Source of the DNA: Pseudomonas asuensis
GTDB lineage: Bacteria; Pseudomonadota; Gammaproteobacteria; Pseudomonadales; Pseudomonadaceae
Direction of reading: 5' to 3'
DNA length: 64,000 bases
NCBI RefSeq assembly: GCF_014646755.1
Contig: NZ_BMNW01000006.1
Coordinates: 121,745-185,744 of the forward strand
Shown: one piece after another, positions 37,318 through 46,585 of the stretch
Numbering within the stretch: the first letter of the stretch is position 1
Layout of the letters: each line of letters starts with the position of its first letter
Program-made: the position numbers and the translations under genes
Notes under the pieces: generated by a model
What the model saw: the letters and a program-made list of their open reading frames with translations, nothing else
Database searches by the model: none
What the model was told of the DNA's origin: nothing

Positions 37318-38856
37318 ATGAAAATTCGTTCGCAAGTCGGCATGGTTCTGAATCTGGACAAGTGCATCGGTTGCCATACCTGTTCGGTCACCTGCAAGAA
37401 TGTCTGGACTAGCCGCGAGGGTATGGAATACGCCTGGTTCAACAACGTCGAGACCAAGCCTGGCATCGGCTACCCCAAGGAGTGGGAAAATCAGGACAAA
37501 TGGAAAGGTGGCTGGATACGCAACAAGGATGGCTCAATCAACCCTCGGATCGGCGGCAAATTCAGGGTCTTGGCCAATATCTTTGCCAACCCCGACCTGC
37601 CAGGCATTGATGACTATTACGAGCCGTTCGATTTCGATTATCAGCACCTGCATACCGCCCCGCTTTCGAACCACCAACCGGTAGCCCGGCCTCGCTCGCT
37701 GATCTCCGGTCAGCGAATGGAAAAGATTGAATGGGGGCCCAACTGGGAGGAGATCCTGGGAACTGAATTCGCCAAGCGCCGCAAGGACAAAAACTTCGAC
37801 AAGGTCCAGGCGGATATTTACGGCGAATACGAAAATACCTTCATGATGTATCTGCCGCGGCTATGTGAGCATTGCCTGAACCCGGCGTGTGCAGCATCCT
37901 GCCCGAGCGGAGCCATCTACAAGCGCGACGAAGACGGAATAGTCCTCATTGATCAGGAGAAATGCCGCGGCTGGCGCATGTGTATCAGTGGCTGCCCCTA
38001 CAAGAAGATCTACTTCAACTGGAAGAGCGGAAAGTCTGAGAAGTGCATCTTCTGCTATCCACGTATCGAAGCCGGTATGCCTACCGTGTGCTCTGAAACC
38101 TGCGTTGGCCGTATCCGTTATCTGGGGGTACTGCTGTATGACGCAGACCGTATTGCAGATGTAGCTAGTGCTGCCAGCGAGCAGGATCTGTACGAAAAGC
38201 AGCTCGACATCTTTCTCGATCCGTTCGATCCAGAGGTAATCCGCCAGGCCTTGGCCGACGGCGTGCCACAGTCAGTTATCGATGCTGCCCAGAAGTCGCC
38301 GGTCTATAAAATGGCGGTGGATTGGCAACTGGCCCTGCCGCTGCACCCAGAATACCGTACGCTGCCCATGGTCTGGTACATCCCGCCCCTGTCTCCCATT
38401 CAGAACGCAGCCAAGGCAGGCGCTATAGGGATGGATGGAGTCCTCCCCGATGTCGATAGCCTGCGCATCCCATTGCGCTACTTGGCTAACCTCCTGACCG
38501 CAGGGGATGAGCGCCCGGTTCGGCGCGCCTTGAAGCGCATGCTGGCGATGCGTGCCTACAAGCGCGCCGAGCAGGTTGAAGGCCGCCAGGATCTCGACGT
38601 ATTGAGAGGCGTTGGGCTTACCGTCACACAGGTAGAGGAAATGTACCGCTACCTCGCCATCGCCAACTACGAGGATCGCTACGTCGTGCCGTCTGCCCAT
38701 CGGGAGGAGGCCATGAGCGATGTGTTCGCTGAGCGGTCCGGTTGCGGTTTCAGCTTTGGCAGCGGCTGCAGTGGTACATCCGACCTCAACATGTTTGGCG
38801 CCAAGAAGGCGAATCGCCGCGATGTTATCCAAACCGTACAGCTCTGGGAGGACTAG
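37318..38856 (+). CDS. narH: Respiratory nitrate reductase beta subunit NarH
   Basis: 512 residues, the electron-transfer subunit with four Cys clusters: CIGCHTCSVTCKNVW, CEHCLNPACAASCP, CRGWRMCISGCP (Trp instead of Cys, as required for the 3Fe-4S centre) and CIFCYPRIEAGMPTVCSETC. The frame is open upstream into narG, but ATG 37318, with GAGGA about nine bases before it, gives the conserved MKIRSQVGMVLNLDKCIGC start. Electrons pass from NarI haem through these clusters to NarG. Confidence 0.97.
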   Translation: MKIRSQVGMVLNLDKCIGCHTCSVTCKNVWTSREGMEYAWFNNVETKPGIGYPKEWENQDKWKGGWIRNKDGSINPRIGGKFRVLANIFANPDLPGIDDYYEPFDFDYQHLHTAPLSNHQPVARPRSLISGQRMEKIEWGPNWEEILGTEFAKRRKDKNFDKVQADIYGEYENTFMMYLPRLCEHCLNPACAASCPSGAIYKRDEDGIVLIDQEKCRGWRMCISGCPYKKIYFNWKSGKSEKCIFCYPRIEAGMPTVCSETCVGRIRYLGVLLYDADRIADVASAASEQDLYEKQLDIFLDPFDPEVIRQALADGVPQSVIDAAQKSPVYKMAVDWQLALPLHPEYRTLPMVWYIPPLSPIQNAAKAGAIGMDGVLPDVDSLRIPLRYLANLLTAGDERPVRRALKRMLAMRAYKRAEQVEGRQDLDVLRGVGLTVTQVEEMYRYLAIANYEDRYVVPSAHREEAMSDVFAERSGCGFSFGSGCSGTSDLNMFGAKKANRRDVIQTVQLWED

Positions 38857-38858
38857 AC

Positions 38859-39614
38859 ATGCGCATCCTTAAAGTCATTTCGCTCTTGATGGACTATCCC
38901 ACCGAAGCCCTGGCAATGGGACGACAGGAACTGGCCAGCGCCATAAAAGAAGCTCGCGAGATTAGCCCGGAACAGCGCCGCCACTTGCAGGCACTGCTGG
39001 ACCAGCTCACGGATTCAGCGCTGATGGATGTACAAGAGGCCTATACAGAGCTGTTCGATCGTGGCCGTTCGCTGTCTCTTCTGTTGTTCGAGCATGTCCA
39101 CGGCGAGTCCCGCGATCGCGGACAGGCCATGGTGGATCTGTTGGCTCAATATGAAGCAGCCGGCTTTTCGCTCGGCGTGAAAGAGCTTCCCGATTATCTG
39201 CCGCTTTACCTTGAATACCTGGCCACGCGTGATGCACTGGCTGCCCGAGAGGGCCTGGGTGACATCTCACATCTATTGGCCTTGCTGGCAGCTCGTCTTG
39301 CCGAACGCCGAAGTCCGTATGCCGCCTGCTTTACCGCACTACTGCAGGTCGCAGGTGAAACCCCGATAAAGGCGGTAGAAGCGCTACGCGAACAAGTCGC
39401 GTCTGAATCCCGTGACGACTCACTGGAAGCACTGGACAAGGTGTGGGAAGAGGAAGCTGTGGACTTCCTGAAAGCCGAACAGGAAGGGCGTTGCGGCGCA
39501 CAACCTTCCCGACCAGGCAAGGCGAAGCAGGAGGAGGCTGTACCGCTGCATTGGATTGATTTCAACCAAGAGACACCGGCACAGGCGCCGGTCCGGGAGG
39601 CCTATCATGGATAA
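38859..39614 (+). CDS. narJ: Nitrate reductase assembly chaperone NarJ
   Basis: 251 residues, all-helical TorD/NarJ-type chaperone: LKVISLLMDYPTEAL at the N terminus, then YTELFDRGRSLSLLLFEHVH and LPDYLPLYLEYLA. It binds apo-NarG until molybdenum cofactor is inserted and is not part of the final enzyme. The frame opens 39 codons earlier inside narH, but ATG 38859, three bases after the narH stop and preceded by GGGAGGACTAGAC, is the real start. It overlaps narI by eight bases. Confidence 0.95.
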   Translation: MRILKVISLLMDYPTEALAMGRQELASAIKEAREISPEQRRHLQALLDQLTDSALMDVQEAYTELFDRGRSLSLLLFEHVHGESRDRGQAMVDLLAQYEAAGFSLGVKELPDYLPLYLEYLATRDALAAREGLGDISHLLALLAARLAERRSPYAACFTALLQVAGETPIKAVEALREQVASESRDDSLEALDKVWEEEAVDFLKAEQEGRCGAQPSRPGKAKQEEAVPLHWIDFNQETPAQAPVREAYHG

Positions 39615-40428
39615 AGTAGATCTGTTTGCCTTTGGCATCTACCCTTATGTCGCGCTGACTATTTGCCTCGTGGGCAGCTGGGCTCGGTTCGACTTGTCGC
39701 AGTACAGCTGGAAGGCTGGCTCCAGCCAGATGCTAAGCAAGCGCAATATGCGGGTGGCCAGTAACCTCTTCCATATTGGCATACTGTTTATCCTGGCAGG
39801 CCACTTTGTGGGGCTGCTCATGCCGGAAGCGCTCTACCATACCGTGATGAGTACGGCTAATAAACAGCTCCTGGCCATGATGTCCGGAGGCTTTTTTGGC
39901 TGTCTGGCGCTTATCGGACTGAGCATGTTGATTTACCGTCGCCTGACTGAGCCTCGGGTGCGGGCCAGCTCCAGTCCGTCTGACATCATGATTCTGTTTG
40001 TCCTGCTAGCACAGCTGCTGCTGGGGCTTAGCACCATTGTCGCTTCCACCCAGCATATGGACGGTTCCATCATGGCTCGTCTGGCCATCTGGGCACAGGC
40101 CATTGTGACATTGAGACCCGAAGCGGCGGCTGTATCCATCAGCTCAGTGCCGCTGGTGTACAAACTGCACGTTTTCCTGGGGCTGACACTCTTCGTATTG
40201 TTTCCCTTTACCCGGTTGGTACACGCTGTCAGCGCACCCGTCTGGTATCTGGGCCGTCGTTATCAAATCGTGCGGTTGAAAGCCAAGCGTCCTGAACAAC
40301 CCAAGCCTCAAGCACTAGGCGTGCCCGTAAAATCACGTATCGATACGCCTGTACCTGCTTATGGCCTGCCTGCGATTGGCCCCAAGCAAACCGCTCCTCT
40401 GGCAAAACGCGAAGATACCGTCCACTAG
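39607..40428 (+). CDS. narI: Respiratory nitrate reductase gamma subunit NarI (cytochrome b)
   Basis: 273 residues with five membrane helices. It takes electrons from quinol through two b haems; His in LFHIGILFILAGHFVG and in KLHVFLGLTLF are likely haem ligands. ATG 39607 is preceded by GGGAGG and overlaps the narJ end. The frame itself opens earlier. Compared with the usual 225-230 residues there is a hydrophilic, Pro/Lys-rich tail of about 45 residues after the last helix, following the conserved SAPVWYLGRRYQIVR. Confidence 0.95.
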   Translation: MDKVDLFAFGIYPYVALTICLVGSWARFDLSQYSWKAGSSQMLSKRNMRVASNLFHIGILFILAGHFVGLLMPEALYHTVMSTANKQLLAMMSGGFFGCLALIGLSMLIYRRLTEPRVRASSSPSDIMILFVLLAQLLLGLSTIVASTQHMDGSIMARLAIWAQAIVTLRPEAAAVSISSVPLVYKLHVFLGLTLFVLFPFTRLVHAVSAPVWYLGRRYQIVRLKAKRPEQPKPQALGVPVKSRIDTPVPAYGLPAIGPKQTAPLAKREDTVH

Positions 40429-40435
40429 CATCACG

Positions 40436-40458
40436 CGGGTGGGCGGGTAGCCCACCCG
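40436..40458. other. Intercistronic hairpin between narI and the PpiC gene
   Basis: CGGGTGGGC (40436-40444) pairs perfectly with GCCCACCCG (40450-40458) around a five-base loop. There is no T-run, so it may act as an mRNA stability or partial attenuation element rather than a full terminator. Confidence 0.5.
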
Positions 40459-40486
40459 TCTCCCATCAATAATCAGGAGAGGCGCT

Positions 40487-41395
40487 ATGACCTGTACAGG
40501 CGGCTGTAAGGCAAATAAGCAGGGAAATGTAGAAGGATGCAAACACCCAGCACCGCAGGATGGGGCGCCCTTGAGAGCCTCTGGGGCAGAGCCGATGGTA
40601 ATTGCAAGTAGCGAGCAGGAGTGGCCGCGCGTTCGGGTCAACGGCGTCGCCATTACGCCGGAAGCGATTGCGGAGGAGCTGCAGTACCACCCGGCACCTT
40701 CGCGCGAAACTGCTATTTATCAGACCGTGCAGGCGTTGGTTATGCGGGAGATACTACGTCAGAGGGTAGTCGAGCAGGGGCTCGCAGGGACTGGAACTAA
40801 AGCCGTGGCAGAAGAGGCCGCAATCTGTCAGTTGCTCGAAAGGGATGTAAAGAGCCCCGATGCTGATGAGGAGACCTGTTTGCGCTATTACACCAGTCAT
40901 CAGGCACGTTTTAGTTCAGCTCCCCTTATCGCGGCTTCCCATATTCTCCTGGCTTGCGCACCCGATGATGTAGACACTCGTAGCCAGGCCCGTGTGCAAG
41001 CCCTTGAAATGATCGAACAGCTGAGCCGTTTCCCGGATCAGTTTGGTGAACTGGCTCAGCGCTATTCTGCGTGCCCCTCCAGCGCCCAGGGTGGTTCGCT
41101 GGGTCAACTCAGCCAGGGGCAAACGGTTCCTGAATTCGAGCGAGTATTGTTTCGGCTTCCCAAGAGGCTAAGTAAACAACCTTTGGAAAGCCGGTATGGC
41201 GTTCATGTAGTGCACGTGGATGAGCGTCTGGAAGGGTCCATGTTGCCTTATGAGGTGGTGAAAAACACCATCAAAGACCAATTGAACCAGCAAGCCTGGC
41301 ATATAGCGCTGGCTCATCACCTGCGTATTCTTGTCGGTCAGGCTCTCATTGAGGGCATCCGCTTTGATGGAATCGACTCGCCGCTCCTGCAATAG
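40487..41395 (+). CDS. PpiC/parvulin-type peptidyl-prolyl isomerase of the nar operon (NifM-like)
   Basis: 302 residues. The parvulin domain spans about 140-240: AASHILLACAPDD, FGELAQRYSACPSSAQGGSLG and ESRYGVHVVHVDERL. The N-terminal helical region contains the conserved PSRETAIYQTVQALVMREIL of NifM-like proteins. The first 40 residues are Cys-rich (TCTGGCKANKQ) and there is no signal peptide, so it should act in the cytoplasm. A homologous gene holds the same place after narI in Pseudomonas aeruginosa. It is thought to help fold or mature the reductase. AGGAGAGGCGCT precedes ATG. Confidence 0.9.
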   Translation: MTCTGGCKANKQGNVEGCKHPAPQDGAPLRASGAEPMVIASSEQEWPRVRVNGVAITPEAIAEELQYHPAPSRETAIYQTVQALVMREILRQRVVEQGLAGTGTKAVAEEAAICQLLERDVKSPDADEETCLRYYTSHQARFSSAPLIAASHILLACAPDDVDTRSQARVQALEMIEQLSRFPDQFGELAQRYSACPSSAQGGSLGQLSQGQTVPEFERVLFRLPKRLSKQPLESRYGVHVVHVDERLEGSMLPYEVVKNTIKDQLNQQAWHIALAHHLRILVGQALIEGIRFDGIDSPLLQ

Positions 41396-41437
41396 GTAAC
41401 GGCAGAGTAAACATGCTGACGCTGCCCTGAGGATGCT

Positions 41438-42430
41438 ATGACGATGGACCTGAAAGACGGCTTTGGCCGACGAATTAATTACCTGCGGCTGTCTGTTACC
41501 GACCGTTGTGATTTCCGGTGTCTGTACTGCATGGCTGAAAAGATGACATTTCTGCCAAGAGCCCAGATATTGAGCCTTGAGGAGCTGTATCGCCTGGCAC
41601 GTATATTTGTAGGGCAGGGCGTTAGGAAGATAAGGCTGACAGGCGGTGAGCCGCTAATCAGGCCCGGCATTGTTGAGCTATGTCACGACATCGCAAAGCT
41701 TTCCGGGTTAGAAGAGTTGGTCATGACCACCAACGGCACCCAACTGACCCGTTTGGCAACTCCGCTGGCAGAGGCAGGCGTCAAGCGTCTCAATATCAGT
41801 TTGGATAGTCTTGATCCTATCCGCTTCAAAACCATTACGCGCATTGGCAATCTTGGCCACGTGCTACAGGGGATTGAGAGCGCCCAGAAGGCTGGCTTCC
41901 AGCGTATCAAGCTTAACTGTGTCGTCATGAATGGCCGGAATGCTGACGAGATTCTTAATCTAGTAGATTTTGCGCTCTCCAATCGGCTGGACATCAGCTT
42001 TATCGAAGAAATGCCGCTGGGAAGGGTAGGCGGCCTTCGCCAGGAACGGTTTTGTTCAAATGATGAGGTCCGAGCCAAGATTGAAGAGCGCTATAGCCTG
42101 ATCCATTCTGCAGAGCAGAGCGGAGGGCCTGCCCGCTACGTACGTATTCCAGCGTATCCGCATTCCCGAATCGGCTTTATTTCCCCGCATTCACAGAATT
42201 TCTGCTCAAGTTGTAATCGCCTGCGAGTAACAGTGGAGGGCCGCTTATTGCTGTGCCTGGGACATGAGAAGGCCCTTGATCTGAAACAGCTAATGCGACG
42301 TTACCCTGAGTCAGATGGCCGGGTTATCGACGCTATCCACACTGTGCTGGCACAAAAACCGCTCCGTCATGAGTTTTCCTTGAGCGGGGATCCTCAGGTG
42401 CTTCGGTTCATGAACGTAAGCGGTGGATAA
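41438..42430 (+). CDS. moaA: GTP 3',8-cyclase MoaA
   Basis: 330 residues, the radical-SAM enzyme of the first step of molybdenum cofactor synthesis, converting GTP to 3',8-cH2GTP. The N-terminal cluster motif is CDFRCLYC, preceded by YLRLSVTDR. SAM-binding KIRLTGGEPLIRPG is present, and the C-terminal cluster is formed by CSSCNRLRV and the Cys in LLLCLGHE. It ends in the conserved Gly-Gly (SGG) that reaches into the active site. It closes the nar operon, as moaA1 does in Pseudomonas, and would boost cofactor supply during nitrate respiration. Confidence 0.95.
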   Translation: MTMDLKDGFGRRINYLRLSVTDRCDFRCLYCMAEKMTFLPRAQILSLEELYRLARIFVGQGVRKIRLTGGEPLIRPGIVELCHDIAKLSGLEELVMTTNGTQLTRLATPLAEAGVKRLNISLDSLDPIRFKTITRIGNLGHVLQGIESAQKAGFQRIKLNCVVMNGRNADEILNLVDFALSNRLDISFIEEMPLGRVGGLRQERFCSNDEVRAKIEERYSLIHSAEQSGGPARYVRIPAYPHSRIGFISPHSQNFCSSCNRLRVTVEGRLLLCLGHEKALDLKQLMRRYPESDGRVIDAIHTVLAQKPLRHEFSLSGDPQVLRFMNVSGG

Positions 42431-42784
42431 TACCAGCCCTTTATTAGAATACACATTTAGATAAGCCATACCCAACCAAAGTAAACAGTGAAACCGCTTT
42501 GATCTCTACCAGCCAGCTTAGGAAAAACTCTTTAGGAGAAGCTATCTGTTATTGAGCGCGACAGCTTTTCACTGAGCAACAGTGCCAAAGCTAGAGCACT
42601 CACGGCAGAAGCCTGCACAGCATTCCAAAGAGTAGATGCAACGGGTGAGTACATGTGCACCGCGCGCGCTCAATCCACCAGGGCCGGCTGCTTATAGGTG
42701 TCGTGGGCGAGGCAAGAACACCGGTTCGCACCGTCTCATACGGCTCAAGCCAACGGTATTAAGAAATGCTTGGTAATTCAGTAA
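42431..42784. other. Intergenic region without recognisable gene
   Basis: About 350 bases after moaA. No clear terminator stem with a T-run was found and no coding frame is convincing. Confidence 0.4.
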
Positions 42785-43884
42785 ATGCACCTTTGTACGA
42801 CGAGGCAGGTCCGATTTTTGACTCACATCGGTACAGTGCTGACCATGATTCCGATAATTCGTTATGCCATGCTACGTGTGTATTGGCTGACCCGCTTAGG
42901 GCTAGTAGGTACTGTCGCATTACTGATGTCAGTTAACGCTTGTGCAGATACTAGTGACCTCAAGCTATCTCAGGTGCTTGATGACGCTAAGGCGCTTGCA
43001 CCACTGGAAACCGTTATCGTCTCTCATGATGGACGGATAACGGCAGAGCAGGGGTACCGGGGCACCGAACCACTACCTCCACTAATATCAAATCCGCTTC
43101 GAAGCTGGTGATCTCTGCGCTGGTGGGTATCGCTATCGACAAAGGCGTTCTCAAAGGCACTGGTCAGAAGATTGCGCCCTTGCTTTCAAGAGATCTTCCG
43201 GCATCGCCAGATCCTCGCTTGCGCGAGATTACGATTGGTAATCTCTTATCCATGCAGGCAGGGCTTGCCTCTACCTCAGGGCCGAACTATGGCGCCTGGG
43301 TTGCAAGCAGGAACTGGGTAAGGTTCGCCCTGGCCCGTCCGTTTGAAAACGATCCCGGTGGGGCAATGATCTATTCTACCGGCTCGACCCATCTGCTTTC
43401 AGCCATTCTAACGCGGCAAACCGGCCACTCGACCTTGCAGCTAGCACAGACGTGGTTAAAGCCACTTGATGGTTTCGCCATTACCAATTGGACACGAGAT
43501 CCTCAGGGCATTTACATCGGTGGTAATGAGATGGCGATGAGTCCACGTTCTTTACTGGCCCTCGGCGAACTCTATCGCATGGGTGGGCAAACTCGTGAAG
43601 GCGAGCAGTTGATTCCATCTGAATGGATAAAGGAATCCTGGCGTGTTCGTACCCATTCACGTTACACCGGTGATGGATATGGCTATGGCTGGTTTGTAAC
43701 CCGAATCGCCAATACAGAGGTGTTCTACGGCTGGGGATACGGCGGGCAAATGCTATACGTTGTACCCAACCTCAAGCTAACGGTTGTCATGACCTCAAGC
43801 AGCAATGCTTCAGCCGCGCGCTCAGGCCACCGGGATGATTTGCATCATCTGCTTGGCAGTATTATCGAGGTCTATACGCTGTAA
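42785..43884 (+). pseudogene. Exported serine hydrolase (class C beta-lactamase family), frameshifted
   Basis: Two overlapping frames make one protein. The first (from 42785, or ATG 42845) gives a hydrophobic signal segment, LVGTVALLMSVNACADTSD, then ETVIVSHDGRITAEQGYRG. The second carries TNIKSASKLVISALVGIAID, containing the catalytic Ser-x-x-Lys (SASK), and the rest of the fold: SMQAGL, IYSTGSTHLLSAIL, DGYGYGWF and a C-terminal GWGYGGQMLYVVP strand (the usual KTG-like region). The frame changes within about 43055-43085, between YRG and TNIK, so no single frame has both the signal peptide and the active site. Everything else is intact, which suggests a recent single-base indel or a sequencing error. 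Confidence 0.8.
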
Positions 43885-43930
43885 ATCGACTACCAGCAGT
43901 GCAGCTGGAGGTGTAACGTCCAAAACATGA

Positions 43931-43971
43931 AGAGCGTATCGGGCACAGCGATAGTGTGCCCGATACGCTCT
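43931..43971. terminator. Long perfect hairpin between convergent genes
   Basis: A 17-bp perfect stem (AGAGCGTATCGGGCACA at 43931-43947 with its complement at 43955-43971) has a seven-base loop. It lies six bases after the gntT stop and 47 bases after the serine hydrolase stop. Only a short T-run follows on the minus side. It is probably the shared terminator. Confidence 0.75.
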
Positions 43972-43976
43972 ATGCA

Positions 43977-45350
43977 TTACAGGATCAGGCTGCCAATTAG
44001 AGCAAGCAGGAAGGCGATGGTACCGATCAACGTCTCCATTACCGTCCAGGTTTTGAGCGTAGTCTTTTCGTCCATATCGAGGAAGCGCCCAACCAGCCAG
44101 AAGCCTGAGTCATTTACGTGGGAGAGTACCGTAGCACCACCTGCAATCGCGACCACGATAAAGCACAGGTCGAATTGGCTGAGGCCGCCAGTGGCTGCTA
44201 CGGTCGGAGCCATCAGCGCCGCCGCAGTCGTGAGCGCAACGGTTGCTGATCCTTGAGCGACCCGCAGTGCCGCAGAGATTACGAAGGCAGCGACAATCAC
44301 CGGTAGGCCGGTATCAGTCAGCATCTGGGACAGCGCGTCACCAATACCGCTGGTGCGCAAGACGCCGCCAAACATGCCGCCCGCTCCTGTTACTAACACG
44401 ATGGAGCAGATCGGCCCCAGTGCGCCGTCACAGACCTTTTCCATATGCTTACGGCTGTGTCTACCGCTAAAAATAATCAATGCAAAGAGCACAGTGATTA
44501 ACAGCGCTACTGGCGTCTTGCCCAACATGCGCAGGAATTGAACCCAAGTACTTTTGCCGTCCACCGTGCCCATAACGCTCAAGGTATTAAGGCCGGTATC
44601 CAGGAAGATCAGGATTAACGGTAACAGCAGGATCGCAAGTACTGTGGAGAAGCGGGGCGGGGTAACCGTCGTATCACGCTCAACATCAGTCAGGAAGCTC
44701 GCTGGAATACTGACGTGGAATTTCTTGCCCGACCACACACCAAACAGATAAGCCCCGAAATACCATGTGGGTAACGCAATAATCCCCCCAACAATGACCA
44801 GCAAACCTATGTTAGCGCCTAGCAGCTCTGCCGCGGCAACAGGGCCTGGGTGCGGTGGAACTAGCGCGTGCATAACGGCAAATGCACCCGCAGCTGGCAA
44901 CGCATAACTTAGCGTGGAGCCACCCAGGCGTTTGGCAACGCTAAAGATAATGGGCAACATGACGACCAGTCCCGCATCAAAAAAGATGGGGAAGCCAAAG
45001 AGCAGGGATGCAAGCCCCAATGCCAGCGGCGCGCGATTTTCACCGAAGCGATTAATCAACGTGTCGGAGAGAACCTGGGCGCCTCCTGTGATTTCCAGCA
45101 GGCGACCAATCATCGCACCAAGACCCACAAGCAATGCAACTGAGGCCAGGGTATTGCCAAAGCCGGTCAATAGCGTAGGGACTACTTTATCAAACGGAAT
45201 CTGGGTTGCCAGCGCCGTCAGGATACTGACTAGCACAAGCGCGAGAAACGCGTGAACCTTGAAGCGCATGATCAGCAGGAGCAGCAGAATCACAGCGCCT
45301 CCTGCTATAAGTAACAATGTGCTCGCGCTGAGAACGGTGGGTTCGGTCAT
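43977..45350 (-). CDS. gntT: Gluconate permease (GntP family)
   Basis: 457 residues, with about 12-14 membrane segments. Family features include FGNTLASVALLVGLGAMIGR, LFGFPIFFDAGLVVMLPI and ALVPPHPGPVAAAELLGA. GntP-family proteins import gluconate (or related sugar acids) with protons. It lies about 195 bases downstream of gntK on the same strand, so both likely form one unit. Assignment to gluconate rests on the neighbouring kinase and the operators upstream. Which paralogue symbol (gntT, gntP, gntU) fits best cannot be settled. Confidence 0.9.
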   Translation of the reverse strand: MTEPTVLSASTLLLIAGGAVILLLLLIMRFKVHAFLALVLVSILTALATQIPFDKVVPTLLTGFGNTLASVALLVGLGAMIGRLLEITGGAQVLSDTLINRFGENRAPLALGLASLLFGFPIFFDAGLVVMLPIIFSVAKRLGGSTLSYALPAAGAFAVMHALVPPHPGPVAAAELLGANIGLLVIVGGIIALPTWYFGAYLFGVWSGKKFHVSIPASFLTDVERDTTVTPPRFSTVLAILLLPLILIFLDTGLNTLSVMGTVDGKSTWVQFLRMLGKTPVALLITVLFALIIFSGRHSRKHMEKVCDGALGPICSIVLVTGAGGMFGGVLRTSGIGDALSQMLTDTGLPVIVAAFVISAALRVAQGSATVALTTAAALMAPTVAATGGLSQFDLCFIVVAIAGGATVLSHVNDSGFWLVGRFLDMDEKTTLKTWTVMETLIGTIAFLLALIGSLIL

Positions 45351-45546
45351 GGTGGGTCACTTTCTATTGTTGTTGGAGGTTAGCGAAAGCCATGCATGTG
45401 TGCTCCTGTCCCTGGAGACCAACTCAACACGTTCAGCCCCATTGCATAGGCGCATCGAGGTGACGTGTAAAGCAGGGGCCATACATGCCGGAAATCTCGT
45501 CTCACACGTATTGTTATAGATGAAGCGTTAAGAAGACTTTTGCCGA

Positions 45547-46080
45547 TCAGGCGTGTTTGGCCGCTGGAAGCATGTCATTCCACCAGTCAGAAGCCTGTTG
45601 GCTAATAACCTCAATAGGCAATGTCGCGTCCACGACAAGGGTCGCTGCCTCCTGATGAGGGGGCTCTAAAGCCGCAAACTGGCTGTCTACAAGACTTGCG
45701 GGCATGAAGTGCCCTGGTCGGTTGGCCACACGCAGCGCCGCGTCTTCACGGGTAAGATTCAGAAATACAAAACCCAGTCCTGGAACGGCTGAGCGGAGCG
45801 TATCACGGTATTTCTGCTTGAGCGCGGAGCAGGTCAAGACGGGTTTTACACCCGCATTCACAGCGTTTGCCATTTCCTGACCCAGCCGAATGAGCCAGTC
45901 AGCGCGGTCTTCATCGGTCAGCGGAATACCGGCACTCATCTTGGCTATATTTGCGGGCGGGTGAAACTGGTCTCCCTCAATCAGGACGCCTCCGCTGCGC
46001 TGAGCAATCGCCTCACCAATACAGCTCTTGCCACAACCAGCCACGCCCATGACAACCAGGGCAGGGATATACGTATTCAT
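45547..46080 (-). CDS. gntK: Gluconokinase
   Basis: 177 residues, a compact P-loop kinase forming 6-phosphogluconate from gluconate and ATP. Walker A is GVAGCGKSCIG near 12-22. GDQFHPPANIAKMSAGIPLT is the gluconokinase signature, followed by CSALKQKYRD and RPGHFMPASLVDSQ. GGAG lies six bases before ATG. A 16-bp palindrome fitting a Pseudomonas GntR operator lies just upstream. Confidence 0.95.
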   Translation of the reverse strand: MNTYIPALVVMGVAGCGKSCIGEAIAQRSGGVLIEGDQFHPPANIAKMSAGIPLTDEDRADWLIRLGQEMANAVNAGVKPVLTCSALKQKYRDTLRSAVPGLGFVFLNLTREDAALRVANRPGHFMPASLVDSQFAALEPPHQEAATLVVDATLPIEVISQQASDWWNDMLPAAKHA

Positions 46081-46095
46081 AGTGTTCTCCAGCCG

Positions 46096-46111
46096 AAGAT
46101 AGCGCTATCTT
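46096..46111. promoter_or_regulatory. Probable GntR operator, gntK-proximal
   Basis: AAGATAGCGCTATCTT is a perfect 16-bp palindrome 15 bases upstream of gntK. On the minus strand it contains AAG-N-TAGCGCT, the core of the operator reported for Pseudomonas GntR. No gntR gene is in the window. Confidence 0.65.
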
Positions 46112-46211
46112 TAAAAGAAAAATTGTACAAATAGCGACTTCGTGTGTTGTAGCTCTTGTTTGCCAGATCATGCAACTCGAAAAATAAAGCAATTTACCGC
46201 CTACTGCTTCG

Positions 46212-46226
46212 AGGTAGCGCTAACTT
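46212..46226. promoter_or_regulatory. Second GntR-like operator half
   Basis: AGGTAGCGCTAACTT read on the minus strand is AAG-T-TAGCGCT, the same core as the proximal operator, about 115 bases further upstream. The two could form a looping or cooperative pair. Confidence 0.5.
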
Positions 46227-46321
46227 AAGCATAGCTACATGCGTTGGCAAGCTCTTTTAGCCTATGGCCATTACCAGATGCCATTGAGTGCACAGACGCG
46301 TTGGGCTAAGCGTGCGCGCTG

Positions 46322-46424
46322 TCAGCGTTTGGGGTTTAGCAGCCCGGCGGTCTCTGCACCATCAACCATGAGCGTAGTGCCATTGACGTAGCCTGAGGCA
46401 GGCAAGGGTAGCCAGCAACTTCGT
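46322..46424 (-). pseudogene. C-terminal remnant of a short-chain dehydrogenase
   Basis: The minus strand reads CWLPLPASGYVNGTTLMVDG, then AETAGLLNPKR and a TGA at 46322-46324. The ASG(Y/F)VNG-x-x-(L/I)-x-VDG block is the standard C-terminal cofactor-side segment of SDR enzymes. No Rossmann motif or catalytic Tyr-Lys is found upstream, where the reading is lost before the phytochrome gene. Lying beside gluconate genes, it may once have been a gluconate or ketogluconate reductase, but that is inference. Confidence 0.5.
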
Positions 46425-46585
46425 TAAAAACCTTCACTCCCATCAAACCGTCGCCTGGAGTTTTGTCCAATCCTTAACGAACCATTGGCAGCGTATTGGC
46501 TCAGATTTATAACAAATCAAGCCGCAGCCTATAGTGGAGGGGCTGTTGCTTTACCCGACACTGACTCCAGGCGTACCTCTTGATT

